A DNA stretch of 64,000 nucleotides from Bombella pollinis (GTDB lineage Bacteria > Pseudomonadota > Alphaproteobacteria > Acetobacterales > Acetobacteraceae), in NCBI RefSeq assembly GCF_026385485.1, contig NZ_JANIDX010000005.1, forward strand, positions 124,001 through 188,000, in the 5' to 3' direction. The stretch's first letter is position 1, and each line of letters opens with the position of its first letter. The position numbers and the translations under genes are program-made. This document shows positions 62,950-64,000 of this stretch, piece after piece. The notes under the pieces are model-generated. The model was not told where the DNA came from. It made no database searches and saw only the letters and a program-made list of their open reading frames with translations.

Positions 62950-64000
62950 TCAGTCCTCTGAGCTACGACGACGAATAGCCGCACCCAGAATATCACCCAA
63001 AGACGCCCCGGAATCAGAAGAACCATACTCATCAATGGCTTGTTTATCTTCCTCAACCTCACGACCGCGAATCGTCAATGCCAGCTTACGAGAAGCACGG
63101 TCTAGGCCAACAACCTTGGCATCGACCTTCTCACCAACGGCAAAACGCTCTGGACGCTGCTCGCTCTTATCGCGGGCCAGCTCACCACGGCGGATGAAGC
63201 CTGTCAGCACATCATCAACCTTGACCTCGATCCCGTTGCTCTGCACAGCAGTCACAACACAGGTTACGACATCACCTTTATTAATGCGCTCCAGCACATC
63301 GGCAGCAGGGTCTTCCTGAAGCTGTTTAATACCGAGAGAGATACGCTCTTTCTCAGCATCAACGTCAAGAACCTTAGCCTGAACGACTTGGCCCTTGTCG
63401 TAACGCTTCATGACCTCCTCGCCGGACTCATCCCAAGAGAGGTCGGACATATGGACCATGCCATCAATATCGGCAGACAGACCAATGAACAGGCCGAACT
63501 CTGTGATGTTGCGGATCTCACCTTCGATGATGGAGCCAACTTTATGCTCCTCAGCGAACTGCTCCCAAGGATTGCGCTGAACTTGCTTCAGCCCCAGAGA
63601 GATACGGCGTTTTGCGCTATCGACATCCAGCACCATGACCTCAACCTCCTGAGAGGTAGCCACGATCTTGCCCGGATGGACGTTCTTCTTCGTCCAGGAC
63701 ATCTCAGAGACATGAACCAGACCTTCAACGCCCGGCTCCAGCTCAACAAATGCACCGTAATCGGTGATGTTGGTCACGCGGCCTGTAAAGCGCGCATTGA
63801 CAGGATACTTAACAGCCACATTCTCCCATGGGTCAGCCTCAAGCTGCTTCATCCCCAAGGAGATACGCTGTGTATCGGAGTTAAAGCGGATCACCTGCAC
63901 GCGAACGGGCTGGCCAATCTGCAACGCTTCGGACGGATGATTAATGCGCTTCCACGCAATATCTGTCACATGCAGCAGACCATCCACACCGCCGAGATCA
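62950..64000 (-). CDS. rpsA: 30S ribosomal protein S1 (partial, start beyond right edge)
   Basis: The frame is open to the window edge (DLGG precedes VDGLLHVTDIAWKRI). The visible part contains about four S1 domains with the repeating signatures G...NITDYGAFVEL..GVEGLVHVSEMSWTKK and ISLGLKQ..NPWEQ, then a shorter domain ending LALTIRGREVEEDKQ. S1 helps load mRNA on the 30S subunit and binds RNA through these OB folds. The tail (SLGDILGAAIRRRSSED) fits alphaproteobacterial S1. Confidence 0.95.
   Translation of the reverse strand, partial: DLGGVDGLLHVTDIAWKRINHPSEALQIGQPVRVQVIRFNSDTQRISLGMKQLEADPWENVAVKYPVNARFTGRVTNITDYGAFVELEPGVEGLVHVSEMSWTKKNVHPGKIVATSQEVEVMVLDVDSAKRRISLGLKQVQRNPWEQFAEEHKVGSIIEGEIRNITEFGLFIGLSADIDGMVHMSDLSWDESGEEVMKRYDKGQVVQAKVLDVDAEKERISLGIKQLQEDPAADVLERINKGDVVTCVVTAVQSNGIEVKVDDVLTGFIRRGELARDKSEQRPERFAVGEKVDAKVVGLDRASRKLALTIRGREVEEDKQAIDEYGSSDSGASLGDILGAAIRRRSSED

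Noticed and set aside
1..64000. CRISPR arrays, insertion sequences or integrated elements
   Set aside because: I saw no regularly spaced repeats, transposase or integrase genes, or direct repeats flanking either tRNA gene.

Overview
The window looks like chromosomal DNA of an acetic acid bacterium (Acetobacteraceae, Alphaproteobacteria). The basis is gene content and order: an NtrY/NtrX-hfq-hflX block behind dusB, a ChvI/ChvG-RapZ block, an ArsR-methyltransferase fusion next to metF, OprB carbohydrate porins and tandem sugar porters. Two sugar/H+ symporters and an OprB porin suggest a sugar-feeding organism, perhaps of the flower/insect-associated Saccharibacter-Bombella group; the genus is inference. 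There are no insertion sequences, prophage, CRISPR arrays or rRNA operons. Almost everything is ordinary, densely packed chromosome.

Layout. 1-4.7 kb: start of addB (cut by the window edge), tsaE, a ferredoxin-NADP reductase, a small ABM monooxygenase, typA and queF. 4.7-9.5 kb: two outer-membrane porins and a POT peptide transporter. 9.5-15 kb: a DnaJ-type co-chaperone between two unlisted small ORFs, a glycosyltransferase, a DUF1656/HlyD/OMF efflux operon without its inner-membrane pump, and a Holin-X type membrane protein. 15-24.5 kb: an orphan PotD-like binding protein, YcgN, a YgjP metalloprotease, tRNA-Leu(UAA), a Sel1-repeat protein, ilvE, rplM-rpsI, an unknown anchored protein, tRNA-His and a SulP transporter. 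24.5-31.7 kb: tightly coupled operon dusB-(ntrC remnant)-ntrY-ntrX-hfq-hflX; ntrB is absent and ntrC is reduced to a receiver-less, ATPase-dead protein with an intact Fis-type DNA-binding end. 31.7-42 kb: pyrD, a glycosyltransferase, two sugar porters, and chvI-chvG-rapZ-zur without hprK. 42.4-46.8 kb: grpE, a heptosyltransferase-like gene, thrS and infC. 46.8-51.3 kb: a methionine block with arsR-methyltransferase-metF divergent from metE. 51.3-64 kb: a MliC-like lysozyme inhibitor, a membrane protein, an M16 peptidase, three glycosyltransferases (two of them giant multidomain proteins) and rpsA, cut by the right edge.

The most interesting signals are the NtrC remnant inside an otherwise conserved operon, a metE leader with two mutually exclusive pairings around its Shine-Dalgarno plus a perfect inverted repeat shared with the divergent ArsR-type regulator gene, a probable AUA start codon for infC, a His/Cys-rich insertion in MetE, the pumpless efflux operon, and a 1126-residue glycosyltransferase with a duplicated C-terminal module. 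All functional calls come from reading motifs by eye; no database search was possible.
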